DNA of 64,000 nucleotides, from contig BDDD01002024.1 of the NCBI GenBank assembly GCA_001972305.1, forward strand, positions 186,001-250,000, in the 5' to 3' direction. The notes beneath the pieces were generated by a model. That model was not told the origin of the DNA. It searched no databases and saw only the letters and a list, made by a program, of their open reading frames with translations. This document shows, piece after piece, positions 44,378 through 55,470 of the stretch; the first letter of the stretch is position 1; each line of letters opens with the position of its first letter. Source of the stretch: Cephalotus follicularis (lineage: Eukaryota; Streptophyta; Magnoliopsida; Oxalidales; Cephalotaceae). The translations under genes were made by a program, and so were the position numbers.

Positions 44378-46722
44378 ATGGCCAGAACCAAACGGACTGC
44401 TAGGGTTTCTCCTCCCTTAGAGGTTGAACCCCTGGCTATGGTGATTCCCACCGTCGAGAGTCCCCTTCCCTCCGAGGGTAGCCTGGGGGCTGCAGTGGGT
44501 GAGCCTACCGTTCCTGTCACCGAGGCTGACACCTCGGCCCCTGATTGCTTTGGTGTCAGCACTCTTTCTCGCCAAGAGGTGCTTGAACTCTCTACTAGGT
44601 ACAATTTCCCATCTGGGTTGAGATTTTGTCTCCCCAAGGATCCTCGGATGGTCACTGAGAGTAGAGAAGGCCTCTTTGCTGTCTTCGAGGGTACCCTCTC
44701 TCATGGTCTGAGGATCCCTGTGCCTTCTTTCGCCCTCTCAGTCTTGGAGGCATTCAACCTTCATCCTTCTCTTCTCCAGCCCCAATCTTGGAGCTTCATT
44801 ATAGGTTTCCTAGTTCGGTGTCAGGAGTCCGAGGTGACCGCTAAAGTGAGATTGTTTAAGGAATTCCATGTCATCTCGGCCTCGCCAGGGAAACGTGGCT
44901 ATTTCTTCAAGTCACGTCCTGGCATAAACAAACTTCTTGTCAAACCTACCCAATCCATCAAAAAGTGGAGGAAGAGGTACTTCCTCATCAAAAATTTCGA
45001 AAGGTTCAACCCTCATGTCTGGTGTGACACAATGGACACCACACGTCTCAACCGGAGGTCCCTTCTGACCATAGCAGAAAATGAGGACTTCAATAAACTG
45101 ATAACCCTGGAGCCCGAGGAGGTGAACTCTGTCGTGGTCGAGGAGCGGCTGATCCGAGTTGGGCTAAGTGTTGTTCCTGGCCAAGGATCACACTCGGCCG
45201 AGGTCGAGGAGGCCTCAGGGGGTGAGGGATCCCCAAACCAATCTACACCCTAAGAGATGGGGGAAAATTGTATAAAGCTTTCGTCTCCTCCGTCTTTCTT
45301 GTCTTCATACTTCTATTGTCTTGTAGTTCAATTTTGAGTCACTAACATTTTTGACCTCTGTTTATGCAGCAATGTCTTCTCGACGTGGATTCGATGCCCT
45401 TTTCAATGCCACCAAGGGCACCAAGCCTTCCTCTGCTGCGGCAGACAAACAGAAGGCTGCCGAGGAAGCAGCCAAACAAAAGGAGAAGGCTGCTGCCGAG
45501 GGGGCCAAGCAGAGGGCCAAAGCTGCGGCTGCAGGGGCCAAGCAGTTGAAGAAGGCTGTAGATGCAGCCAAGGATAAAGGCTCCAAGAGTCCTGCCAGTG
45601 GATGTACCTCTGGCGGTCCTCCTCGTCCCCCAAGCAAGAAAGGGAGACTCATCACTGAGGTCGAGTTGGACTCCATCCTCGGCCGTACCTCAGACGTCCC
45701 TATCATCCTGCCTCTTCCTCGGGACGTGGAGAGGATGATAGAAGAGCTGGAGGGGGTTGGGAATGGCTCCTCTAGTCTGGACAAGTAGGGGGTGCCATTC
45801 GCCCTCAGTTCTCTCTGCCTCTTTCCAGACGAGCTGAAGGAAAGGGAGGATTGGTCCAACAAGGACTTAATCCACAACTCTCTGCGAAGCCAGTTCGAGG
45901 TAATGGGTGATCCTCTGCATACTTTACATTCTTATATGTCTTCTGTTCTAACTTCAGTCTTCTTTGTAGGCTTTGAATAACCACCACCTCTTGGTCGAGA
46001 ACTTCTCGATCATTTTGGAGAGGTGTGACAAGCTGAGTCTGGAGCTGATGGAGGAGAAAGAGACTTCTCGGATGGCCAAGGCTCAACTTGAGGAAGTCCT
46101 CAAGGCTCAAGAGGCCACCGTGGAGGAAAGGAACAGAGCTGTCCTGGAGAAGGACCAACTGAAGAAAGACCTCTCCAAGGCTAGCTATATGTTCCAAACT
46201 CTGCAAAAAAAGCATGAGGAGACTGTCAAGAATCATGAGGAGACTGTCAAGAAGCACGAGGAGGTGAAGGCCAAGGCTGTGGAGGATGCCCTTGCAGAGT
46301 TTAGGTCCTCTGATGAGTTCCACAGTTTGATGGAAGCCTCCGTGGAGGACTTTAAAGCTTCTGAGGCCTTTGGAGATGAGGTCTTCAAAGAATCTGTCGA
46401 GTACTACCGCCGGGGATTCTACACTTGCAAAAATTGGGTGAAGGCTTTGCATCCAGAGGTTCCATTGGGCGAGGTCGCCTATTGCTCAGCTGCCAAGGCT
46501 TTCGATTACTATCTTGATGGATACGAAGCCGAGGAGTTGATGGCCGAAGAAGCCCTGGAAGGGAATGCTGGCCAGGGAGTTGGGGAAGAGGAGCTGGAAG
46601 TTCAACCTGCCTCTGATGATCCTACCTCAGACCTCGTAACTCCTCAACCTCCTCAAACTGGGCCTTTTGTCCCTCCTCCTCCTCAAGATGCAACTTCTCC
46701 TGATCCTCCTTCCTTAACTTAG
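44378..46722 (+). CDS. Antisense gene of element D, best preserved copy
   Basis: The first open frame (44378-45253, 291 residues) opens ARTKRTAR after the initiator Met, with a stop codon directly upstream, so this start is well supported. It carries the gypsy-type domain (FAVFEGTLSHGLRIPVPSFA, LHPSLLQPQSWSFIIGFLVR, KRGYFFKSRPG, KKWRKRYFLIKNF). A second block after the acceptor at 45369 begins MSSRRGF, with Ala/Lys-rich helices. A third, after the 70-bp intron 45900-45969 (GTAATG...TTGTAG), holds a coiled coil with KKHEETVKNHEETVKKHEE, then FKASEAF...RRGFYTCKN and a Pro-rich tail. The last two blocks probably come from one spliced transcript; whether the first is joined to them is unclear because it ends in its own stop. 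No membrane segment. Nuclear or chromatin role is inference only. Confidence 0.8.
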
Positions 46723-46776
46723 TTTTCGTAGGGTAGCTTTTTTCCTTTCTCTTGCACTTGTAATCTTTGACTTATT

Positions 46777-46782
46777 AATAAA
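46777..46782 (+). terminator. AATAAA poly(A) signal of the antisense gene in element D
   Basis: AATAAA about 55 bp after the stop, preceded by a TTGTAAT stretch. Confidence 0.6.
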
Positions 46783-47419
46783 GATAACTTTTTGCATTCT
46801 CTGCTTTTTGTCTTTACTTTCCGCCTTATGGGCTTGATGTGTTTGTCCTTGGCATGCATGTTTACAACCCCCTTAGGGATTTTATACACTGGATCCTCTG
46901 ACTTCCCATAGAAGCAGACACTACTCCAAAAGGACTTAAAGTAACTTAATAAAAACATTAATATAAACCCTCTTGTATCCTCGGACTTTGCCTTCGGCTG
47001 GTCCCTTGCATTATGTGCTTTGAGCTTTGTGGGTATACGTGCACTAATAATTTCCTTAGAAATATTAACTTAACCCAAACCAACAATCCTTCATGGTTGA
47101 GAGCACTTAAGCTTGACAGTCCTCGTAGGACCCTTCACTTTGAGAGTACTTAAGTAACTGTGACTCTGTCTTCAAACAATTTTATTATACTCATAGGTTG
47201 AGCTCTTGGTCTGCTCAGACAAGTTCCTATGGGTTTTCCGAGGAGAGTAACGTCTGACCTATTAGGTTTTAGGATAGGTCGGCTGAGCTTTCAATCCACT
47301 TAGGGACACTTGTATTAAAGTGCTCAGTCCGACGAACTTGATCGTTGCGAGTTCCCATGGGTTCGCCTTTCAAGTCATGACTTTAGGTCTGGTTGGACAA
47401 GTTCCTATGGTGTTGTCGA

Positions 47420-47790
47420 CCAGTGTTTGCTCCCTTAGGAGTCTTAATGCTTCCTTGGAAGTCTTTAGGCGTGCTCCTCGGAAGGAGTCTTTGTTGATGA
47501 ATATATAGGGGGGTTCCTCGGGAGGAAGCTTTAATATGATCCTCGGAAGGAGGCTTCTGTATGCTCCTCGTAAGGAGGCTTTTGAGTGCTCCTCGTAAGG
47601 AGGCTTTTGTATGCTCCTCGTAAGGAGGCCTTTGAGTGCTCCTCGTAAGGAGGCCTTTGAGTGTTCCTCGTAAGGAGGCCTTTGAGTGTTCCTCGTAAGG
47701 AGGCTTTTGAGTGCTCCTCGTAAGGAGGCTTTTGTATGCTCCTCGTAAGGAGGCTTTTGTATGCTCCTCGTAAGGCGGCTTTTGTGGGTG
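47420..47790. repeat. 25-bp tandem hairpin array in element D, about 11-13 units
   Basis: Regular units at 25-bp spacing (GCTCCTCG at 47563, 47588, 47613 and onward) of the form GCTCCTCGTAAGGAGGCTTTTG. Each holds a CCTC-GTAAG-GAGG palindrome and a T-rich tail. Earlier units (47428-47530) are older variants: TCCCTTAGGAG, TTCCTTGGAA and TCCTCGGAAGGA. Same location as the arrays in B and C. Confidence 0.88.
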
Positions 47791-48179
47791 CATCCTTGGA
47801 TGCCCTCTTGACCGCCTGTTACTCTGGTCTGTTTGAGACCTCAGCTCGTGTTGGTTTTCTTTTTGAGAATTAGCCTCCGTAAGGCTTAAGAAGCTTTAGA
47901 TCCCTAAGTGCCCCCTTGGGGGCATGGTCCGAGATGCTTAGCTTAAAACTAAGGGAGCTGATCGGTGACTGTTCAGAGGTTTGAGGACATGAACATTGGA
48001 CCTCCGGTCCCTTGAAAACTTGGAACTATAATGTTGAACACAAATCTTGAACAAATCTTGAAAAAATTCAAACTTCATTGAAAATATCTTACAATTATTG
48101 ATAATACTTCCTCAGATGCTCGGCATTCCAAGCTTTGACAATCTCCCTACCCCCCAAAGTTTCAAGTTTGAATGTTCCT

Positions 48180-49100
48180 GGGCGGAGGACCCTTTTGATC
48201 TTGTATGGCCCTTCCCAGGCAGGGGATAGTTTTCCTCTGGTACCAGTAGGATATGCAACGACTGAGTTGCGTAGGACTAGGTCTCCTTACCTTAGTGGTC
48301 TTGGGCTTACTCTTTTGTTGTAGTAACGGCTTACCCTCTGCTGGTAGGCTGCAACTCTGATTGCAGCCTTATCTCTGAGTTCTTCCACCAGGTCGAGGAG
48401 GCACCTCAGCCCTTCTTCGTTGTTATCCTCAGTAAAGTGCACAACTCTTGGTGATTGTACTCCAACCTCTACTGGTATCATGGCTTCGGCTCCGAAACAA
48501 AGGTTGTATGGTGACTCACCAGCTGTGGTCCGAGGAGTGGTTCTATATGCCCATAGTACACTTGGTAGCTCCTCTGTCCATCTTCCTTTGCTATCTTCTA
48601 GACGCTTCTTCAAGCCTGAGATGATTTCTTTGTTGATCACCTCGGCTTGACCATTACTTTGAGGGTAGGCTACTGAGGCAAGCCTATGTTCTATCCTTCA
48701 TTCCTTGCAAAAATCACGGAAATCTTGGCAATCAAACTGCTTACCATTGTCCGAGACGATTGTCCTCGGAACTCTAAATCTACAGATGATTGACTTCCAT
48801 ACAAAGCTCTCCGTGTTCTTCTCTGTAATTGTGTCCAAAGGCTCTGCCTCCACTCACTTAGTGAAGTAATCAACCGCTACAATGAGAAACTTCCTCTGAC
48901 CTATTGCCATAGGTAAAGGTCCAACAAAGTCCATTCCCCATTGTGAAAAGGGCCATGGGGCCGTGATAGATGTCAGAGGCTGAGAAGGTCTTCTGCTTAT
49001 GTTTGTGTTCCTCTGACACTTGTCACACTTCCTCACTAAGCTAATAGCATCTTGATGCATAGTCAACCAGTAGTAACATTGCATTAATAGCTTGTGGGAC
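48180..49100 (-). pseudogene. Integrase region of element D (fossil)
   Basis: N-terminal zinc-binding part (CYYWLTMHQDA..CDKCQRN), core with MDFVGPLPMAIGQRKFLIVAVDYFTK and GRWTEELPSVLWAYRTTPRT, and the tail with YYNKRVSPRPLR. Family D,D,E-type integrase. Broken. Confidence 0.88.
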
Positions 49101-49589
49101 AAAGTCCTACCCCCAGTGTGGTTGCCACAAATCCCTTCATGAACTTCCCTTAGAGAATAATCGGCCTCTGAGGGGTTCATACATCTCAGCCAAGGGAATG
49201 AAAAAGATCTTTTGTAGAGGATCCCATCTCGGAACTGGAAACTGTTTGCTCTGTAAACCAGCTTCCTAGCCTCCATGGGGTCCTCAGGCAGGATCCCATT
49301 CCTCAGCCAATTAATAAAAGGAGTCATCCAACTTGGCTCTTGTGGCACATCTATGTCCATCACATCTGCTTCAGAGATGGTCGGACGATCCATGTAGTCT
49401 ACTAGGATGGTTTGATTTTTCTCCAACTCCTCTGCCGCTGCTAGCTTTGATAACTGGTCTGCCCGGACGTTTTCTGCCCTAGGTACCTTCACTATCCTTA
49501 ACACTTCGAAGGCTGACTTCATGCCCTGAAAATGGGATAAGTATTTTATCATAAGGTCTTCTCTGGCCTCATACTCCCCATTTGCCAAA

Positions 49590-49930
49590 CCAACCACTAG
49601 CTGAGAATCACTGGAGGCTTCAATCCTCTGCACCTCCAAGTGCTTTGCAATTGTCAGTCCAGCTATCAGAGCTTCCCATTCAGCTTCATTATTCGTAGCT
49701 TTGAACTTAAACCTCAGAGCATACTCCAACGTCCAACCATCTGGGCTTGTCAATACTAACCCTGCCCCACTACCCGTGAGGCAGGAGGATCCATCCACTA
49801 ATAACTTCCATATCCCCTTCTCGGTGTCGGAAGGGTTCTCCTCCATACACTCCATAGGTGTATTATCTCCAAAAAAGTCGGACAGTACCTGTGATTTGAT
49901 TGCTGGTCTGGCTTCGAACTTCACATCATA
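49590..49930 (-). pseudogene. Second, archaeal-type RNase H of element D (fossil)
   Basis: WKLLVDGSSCLTGSGAGLVL, ATNNEAEWEALIAGL and EASSDSQLVVG show the acidic residues and order of an RNase H separate from the RT-linked one. This is the Tat hallmark. Confidence 0.88.
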
Positions 49931-51052
49931 CTCGCCTAGTTCGACTGATCACTTGATTAACCTGCCCGAGGTGTCAGGCTTGACAAGGACTTGTTTGAGT
50001 GGTTTGTCAGTCAGAACCTTGATTGTATGGGCTTGGAAATACGGCCTCGACTTTCTGGCCGAGATGATCAAAGCATAGCCATACTTCTCCACCTCTGGGT
50101 ACCTCCCCTCAGCATCGTTCAGGGCCTTACTCACATAGTACACCGGCTTCTGAACTCTTTCTACTTCTCTGACCAACACTACACTCACTGCGCCCGAGGT
50201 GGCCGCAGGGTACAAATACAAGTCTTTCCCATCCTTAGGTTTCGAGATCAGAGGAGGGGAAGCCAGGTATTCCTTCAACTTGTCGAAGGCTGCTTGACAG
50301 TCGTCGAACCACGAGAATCCCTTGGGATCTCTAAGCATTTTGAAAAAATGGAGGCACTTCTCCGCCGACTTTGACACAAACCTACTCAGGGCTGCGATCT
50401 TCCCATTTAACCTTTGAACATCCCTGATGGTTTGAGGTGACCTCATGCTTTGAATGGCCGAGATCTTCTCTGGGTTGGCCTCTATACCTTTGCTAGAGAC
50501 CATGAATCCGAGGAACTTTCCCGAGGTAACCCCAAATGTGCACTTGGAAGGATTGAGTTTCATATTATACCTCCTCAGCACTTCAAAAGTCTCCTCCAAG
50601 TCTTTTATGTGGGGGCTCCTGGCTGGGGTTTTGACGAGCATATCGTCTATGTACACCTCCATATTCTTCCCAATCTGAGGCTCAAAAATCTTGTTCACCA
50701 GGCGCTGGCAGGTGGCCCCTGCATTCTTCAAGCCAAAGGGCATGACCTTGTAACAGTACATTCCTCGGCCTGTTATGAACGCTGTCTTGTTCTCATCAGG
50801 CTTGTACATGGGGATTTGATTATATCCCGTGTAAGCGTCCAAGAAGCTTAGTATTCTGTACCCCGAGGTTGCATCTACTAGCTGGTCTATCTTTGGGAGA
50901 GGAAAGTGATCCTTCGGGCAAGCTTTGTTGAGGTCTGTGAAATCTATGCACATCCTCCATTTTCCATTGGCTTTTTTGACCAACACCGAATTTGCTAGCC
51001 AGTCCGAGTAGTGCACTTCTCTTATGAAACCTGCCTGCAACAGCTTGCTCAC
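49930..51052 (-). pseudogene. Reverse transcriptase and RNase H of element D (fossil)
   Basis: One long frame of 367 residues: CIDFTDLNKACPKDHFPLP, FLDAYTGYNQI, MPFGLKNAGATCQRLVN, YIDDMLVKT (catalytic Asp pair), then the RNase H with YYVSKALNDAEGRYPEVEK. Ty3-type, Tat lineage. Confidence 0.92.
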
Positions 51053-51077
51053 CTCCTCGGCTATTGCCTGCTGCCTC

Positions 51078-51863
51078 TCAGGGGCAAAGTTTCTCTTCTT
51101 TTGTCTGATCGGGGTTCTGGCTTAGTTTGTGAACCATTACGTCCGGGCTGATCCCAGGGACCTCCTCTGCTGACCAGGCAAAAACGTCTTTATTATGTCG
51201 GAGGAATGTTATTAATTCCCCCTTCTCCACCTCTCCAAATTGTGAGCCAACTTGGAACACTTTCTCATTGTTACCCTCTTCCATGGGCACTTGGAGCACA
51301 TCCTCGATAGGTTGTGGACGCTCTGGTTCCATGTCTCCTCTGAGCTCCACGTTCGCTATGGGGAGAACCTTGCCCTTCCCCTTGTCCGAGATGGCAGTTT
51401 TGTAGCATCGCCTTGCCACCTCTTGGTCTCCTCTGACCTCCCCCACGCCAAACCTTGTGGGAAACTTCATTAATAAGTGTCTCGTAGACACTATGGCCTC
51501 CAACAAGTTCAGACCTGGTCGCCCTACTATAGCGTTGTAAGGACTGGGTGTGTCCACCACTAGGAATGTCATCTCTACCTGAGTCTGGCGTGGGACCGTG
51601 CCTGCAACCACGGATAGGTTGATAGATCCCAGAGGATGGATCGTCTCACCTGTGAAACCAACCAGTGGGGTTTTGACGGGCTTTAGTTGGTCTGTCGGTA
51701 TCCTCAACTGATCAAATGCGTGTTTGTACAGGATATCGGCCGAGTTGCCACTATCGATGAGGATCCTCTTCATGGTAAAGAGTTCCACCAGAAGAGTTAC
51801 CACCACTGGATCATCGTAAGGAAGATGTACTCCCTCATAGTCCACCTTCGAGAAGGTTATCAC
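51078..51863 (-). pseudogene. Protease region of element D (fossil)
   Basis: Aspartic-protease-like: ILIDSGNSADILYKHAF (with the DSG active-site triad) and YNAIVGRPGLN. The 3' part (KVLPIANVELRGDMEP) links to RT, with the HNKDVFAWSAEEVPGI segment typical of the start of Ty3 RT. Confidence 0.88.
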
Positions 51864-51879
51864 CTCCTCGTCTCCATCA

Positions 51880-53677
51880 GTTCTGAGCCTTTTGCTATGA
51901 GGGACTTGTTACACAACAAGGGACTGTCTCCCATAGGCCTTTCTGGCATTTGAGTGGTCGCCCCCAGACGTGACCCCCCCAGAGATGGTGTGGATAACAC
52001 CTCTGGGTTGCTGTTGTTGTTGCTCCTCTTGCTGCCGAGGTGCCTCTTCTCTTCTCTGCTCCCTCCTTCCTTGGGGGGCATCTCTGTCCACATACTTGTG
52101 CAGGTGTCCCTTTCTAATCAGGTCCTCAATCTGATTTTTCAGCTGCCTGCACTCCTCTGTATCGTGCCCGTGGTCACGATGATACCGATAGTACATCTCA
52201 ACATTCCTGTTCTCTGCCGGGGTCCTCAACTTCTCAGGCCACTTGAAAGGGACTTTGTCTTGCTCCACGGCAAGTATTCTGGTTCGTGTATCCAGGAGGG
52301 GGGCAAAGGTGTTGTAAGATGGTATTGGTGCCCCACCCCTGGATTTGCCCTCACGTATGGAGAGTTTATGCCTGAGGTCTTCCTTGGACAGGTCTGACCT
52401 CTCCTTCCTCTTCTCTCTCCTCTCGGGAGCATTTCGTGAATGCTCCCTTCTCTCCTCCTGATGGCTAGGCCAGGGTGTCTTTTGTTTCCTGGCCACCATC
52501 TCTTCCTCGACGTTGACATACCTCTCCGCCCTTTTCAGCAGGTCTGCCATATCCTTGGCCGGTTTCTTCAGTAGAGAGAAGGTGAACGACGAGTTTCTCC
52601 TCAGCCCATTGTTCAGGGCTGTCAGGGCAAAGGACGGCTCCAGGTCTTTCACTGTGAGTGATTCCTTGTTGAACCTGGTGATGTAATCTCTCAGTGACTC
52701 ATCTTTACCCTGTACCACGTTGATGAGGTGGGTAGAGTTTCTCCTCTGCGTAGTGCTGTTGAGGAAATTGGTTACGAACAGCTCCGTAAACTGGTCGAAG
52801 CTCTTCACTGAATTCCTTGCCAAGGTAAAATACCTTGACTGGGCAGCTCCAATCAAGGTCACTGGGAATCCTCGGCAAAGCATGGCGTCTGAGGCCTGGT
52901 ACATCCACATAGCCTGAATGTAGGAGCGTACATGTTGTATGGGGTTCGTGGACCCATCGTACTTGTCAAGGCTTGGGTTTCAGAACCCGCAGGGGACTTG
53001 CTCTGCCATGATCTCGGCCGTGAAGGCGTGGGCGTTAATATTTCGCACCTCGGATAGGTGCCCCCTGTGCTGTTCCACTCCTCAGAACCTCCTTTCCAAG
53101 TCTGCAAGCCTTCTATCCACTTCTTGCTCCACCTCTTCTATGTTCCTAGCCCTGCTAGAAACACATGACCTTCCAGCCACTGAGGCTGGGGGATTGACCC
53201 TGCTCCCCTGGTCTCCTGCCGAGGATCTACGTCAATGGCCTGGTGCTGAGGATGCACTCCCCTGGGATCATTGGGGTGATCCCGAGCAGTCGAAGACTCT
53301 GCCCTCTGAGATGCATTGATCTCAGACCTCCTTCCCAGGGGAATGTTGTCCCCTGACCGCCTAAGGGGGAGTTCGTCTCCCCTCGATGGGTTTCGCCTGG
53401 CATCTCGTGGGTGTGGTTTCTCCACCGCTGATCTTTGGGGACCAGAAACTCCTCGGACCACCTGTTGAACAGGTTCGGCTTGCTGTTGGTTGGCTAAAGT
53501 TACGACCAACAGATCAGTGATGCGCTCCAATCCCTGGAGGAATTGATTGAGCTGCTCCCCTATGATGGGAGCTTGTTCTTGGGCCGCCACCTAGGCGGCT
53601 TCTGGGGGAGGAGCCATGATCTGTTGCTGTTGGCTACCTGTGGCTCCACCCTGGTTGTTGCTCTTCCTCAGAGGCAT
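51880..53677 (-). pseudogene. gag region of element D (fossil)
   Basis: Met at 53677 (MPLRKS), 26 bases inside the primer-binding site. The N-terminal part is Gln/Pro/Arg-rich. The capsid-like domain (about 52550-52910) has LRDYITRFNKESLTVKDLEPSFA, followed by an Arg/Glu-rich stretch and a zinc-knuckle-like [20 protein letters not shown] near 52110-52190. A few breaks. Confidence 0.88.
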
Positions 53678-53702
53678 AGTTGTTGATGACTTTTTGCTGC
53701 GT

Positions 53703-53720
53703 TTCCCACAGACGGCGCCA
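53703..53720 (-). other. primer-binding site of element D
   Basis: Same TGGCGCCGTCTGTGGGAA on the minus strand, two bases from the LTR edge. Confidence 0.85.
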
Positions 53721-54299
53721 ACTGTTGATACAGAAATCCTTCTCTCAATAGTATCCTACGTGGAAGACTTTAATTTGTTAAGAGAAACGCTCGCTAAGGA
53801 TGCCTGGAGGAAGACTTCGATCTCTGATCCCTGCACAAAGTAACAAAATGGTGGAAAGTCCAGGAGGTTGTTCTCCCGGGGACACTCTGACGCTCAAGTT
53901 AGAAAAAGTGTCGAGGATATAAGGTTCTTTACAATGTAAAAATGGCTGACCTTTGGTTTGTGTTTGATTCTGGTATTTATAGGATCAGTTTGTAACTGAT
54001 TAAGCGTGAAAAACGGAAGTGATGGCTATCCCCTAAGGAAATTCCAAGGATCTCGGGATTTCCCTTATCTCCACCTGAATTATCTCCTCTTTCCTTCTGG
54101 TAGTCATCCTTATCTTATCTTCTATATTTGGAAGATTAGGATCCCTAAAATGTATGCTAACTCCATGGCCTCATTCCGTAAATGAGGAGGAAATCCTCTG
54201 CCACAGATCTGCCGAGGAGGCGTACTGTGATGATGTTAATGCGGCAATCAGTCTCTCGCTTCAAGGTCTAACACGTCCATAGACGTGTTAGAAATAGAT

Positions 54300-55429
54300 T
54301 GATACAGGTGAATCTATGACCCAACAATTGGATCCAGCCCATGTACTTTCTACTTTTATGTTTGGGGCAAATTCACTAACATTGGGCTCAAGGGATTGTT
54401 GTTTTATGTCTAATGGGTGTTCCATGCTTACTTGGGTCAAGCCCAATTGATCCACCACTCTAAATTTTTGGCCAAAACATCCAACCCATTGTATTAGACT
54501 TGTTTTAATGGTATTTTCACTAAATTAAAGGGGGAAGCCGAAATTTAGTGATGCACATTCTAGAAACCTGGTTTTTTGAGAGTTTAGAACATTAATGGTG
54601 CATGGGAGCTTGCAACTTTGACCCTATTAATGATTGGATGACTACATTCATTATATTTGGCTATGAAGAGTCTTTCTTAATCACTTTGCATGGAGGAGTG
54701 TTTCAAGACTTGGAATCTTGTTCCAAGGTGCATGGAGGATTGTTTCAATGAGCCTAGAAGAGTGTTTCAAGACATTGAAGATTGATTCAAGGCATGGGAA
54801 TTAGTTTCAAGACATTGACTTCATTTTTCAAGGCTGGTCAAAGCCTTTGAGCTTCTTCATGAGAATTCTAAGTTTTTCAATGTAATTTCATTTATGTTTA
54901 CACATTTTATGATGTATTGAAGTAAGAAATCAGATTGTTTAGTTTGACTAAGATAGGGCTGAAATTATCACATGAAAAAGAAGACTTTTGGTAGTTTAGA
55001 AGGTTCCATCCATTGGGCCTATATAAACCCCCTTGTAAACCTTTGAAAAGGTTAGATTCCTCTGAATGAAAGCTGAATTGAGTGTTTACTCATTATTTGT
55101 GTCATTTACTCCTTTATCCAAGAATTGATCAAGCTTGGTGGTGGTGATACCTTAATCAAGTTGGTGGTGCGTCCTTTATGCTTGGATAGGTATTTTGATC
55201 TTCTAATCTTATTCTTCTTCTACATTTCTTCACTAAAACAGCAACTTAAATCTTTAAAGAACCCAAACCCGAATCTTTGTTCCTTCCACTTCCTAAAGAC
55301 CCTTTTAAAACCCAAATCAGTCCAAACACCTTCCAAATCAAACCCACACTATCCCTGAACTTGAACCAACCTTAAAAACTATCCCTAAATCCAATAGCTC
55401 ACTTAAAAGGCCCATACACACCCGCATCA
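54300..55429 (+). repeat. 5' LTR of element E
   Basis: 1130 bp, TGATACAGGTGAAT...ACCCGCATCA. CCTATATAAACCCC near 55017-55030 gives a TATA box (TATATAAA), so transcription should begin shortly after. Confidence 0.93.
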
Positions 55430-55431
55430 AT

Positions 55432-55442
55432 TGGTATCAGAG
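55432..55442 (+). other. primer-binding site of element E (tRNA-iMet type)
   Basis: TGGTATCAGAG, two bases after the LTR, matches the 3' end of initiator tRNA-Met. This differs from the Tat copies. Confidence 0.88.
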
Positions 55443-55470
55443 ACAAGGTTCTGAAGTGAGCTTTTTAACC

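Noticed and set aside
47505-47790. Regular 25-bp repeats resembling a CRISPR array
   Set aside because: The units abut with no unique spacers, the genome is a plant, and the array lies inside a retrotransposon with homologous hairpin units in sister copies.
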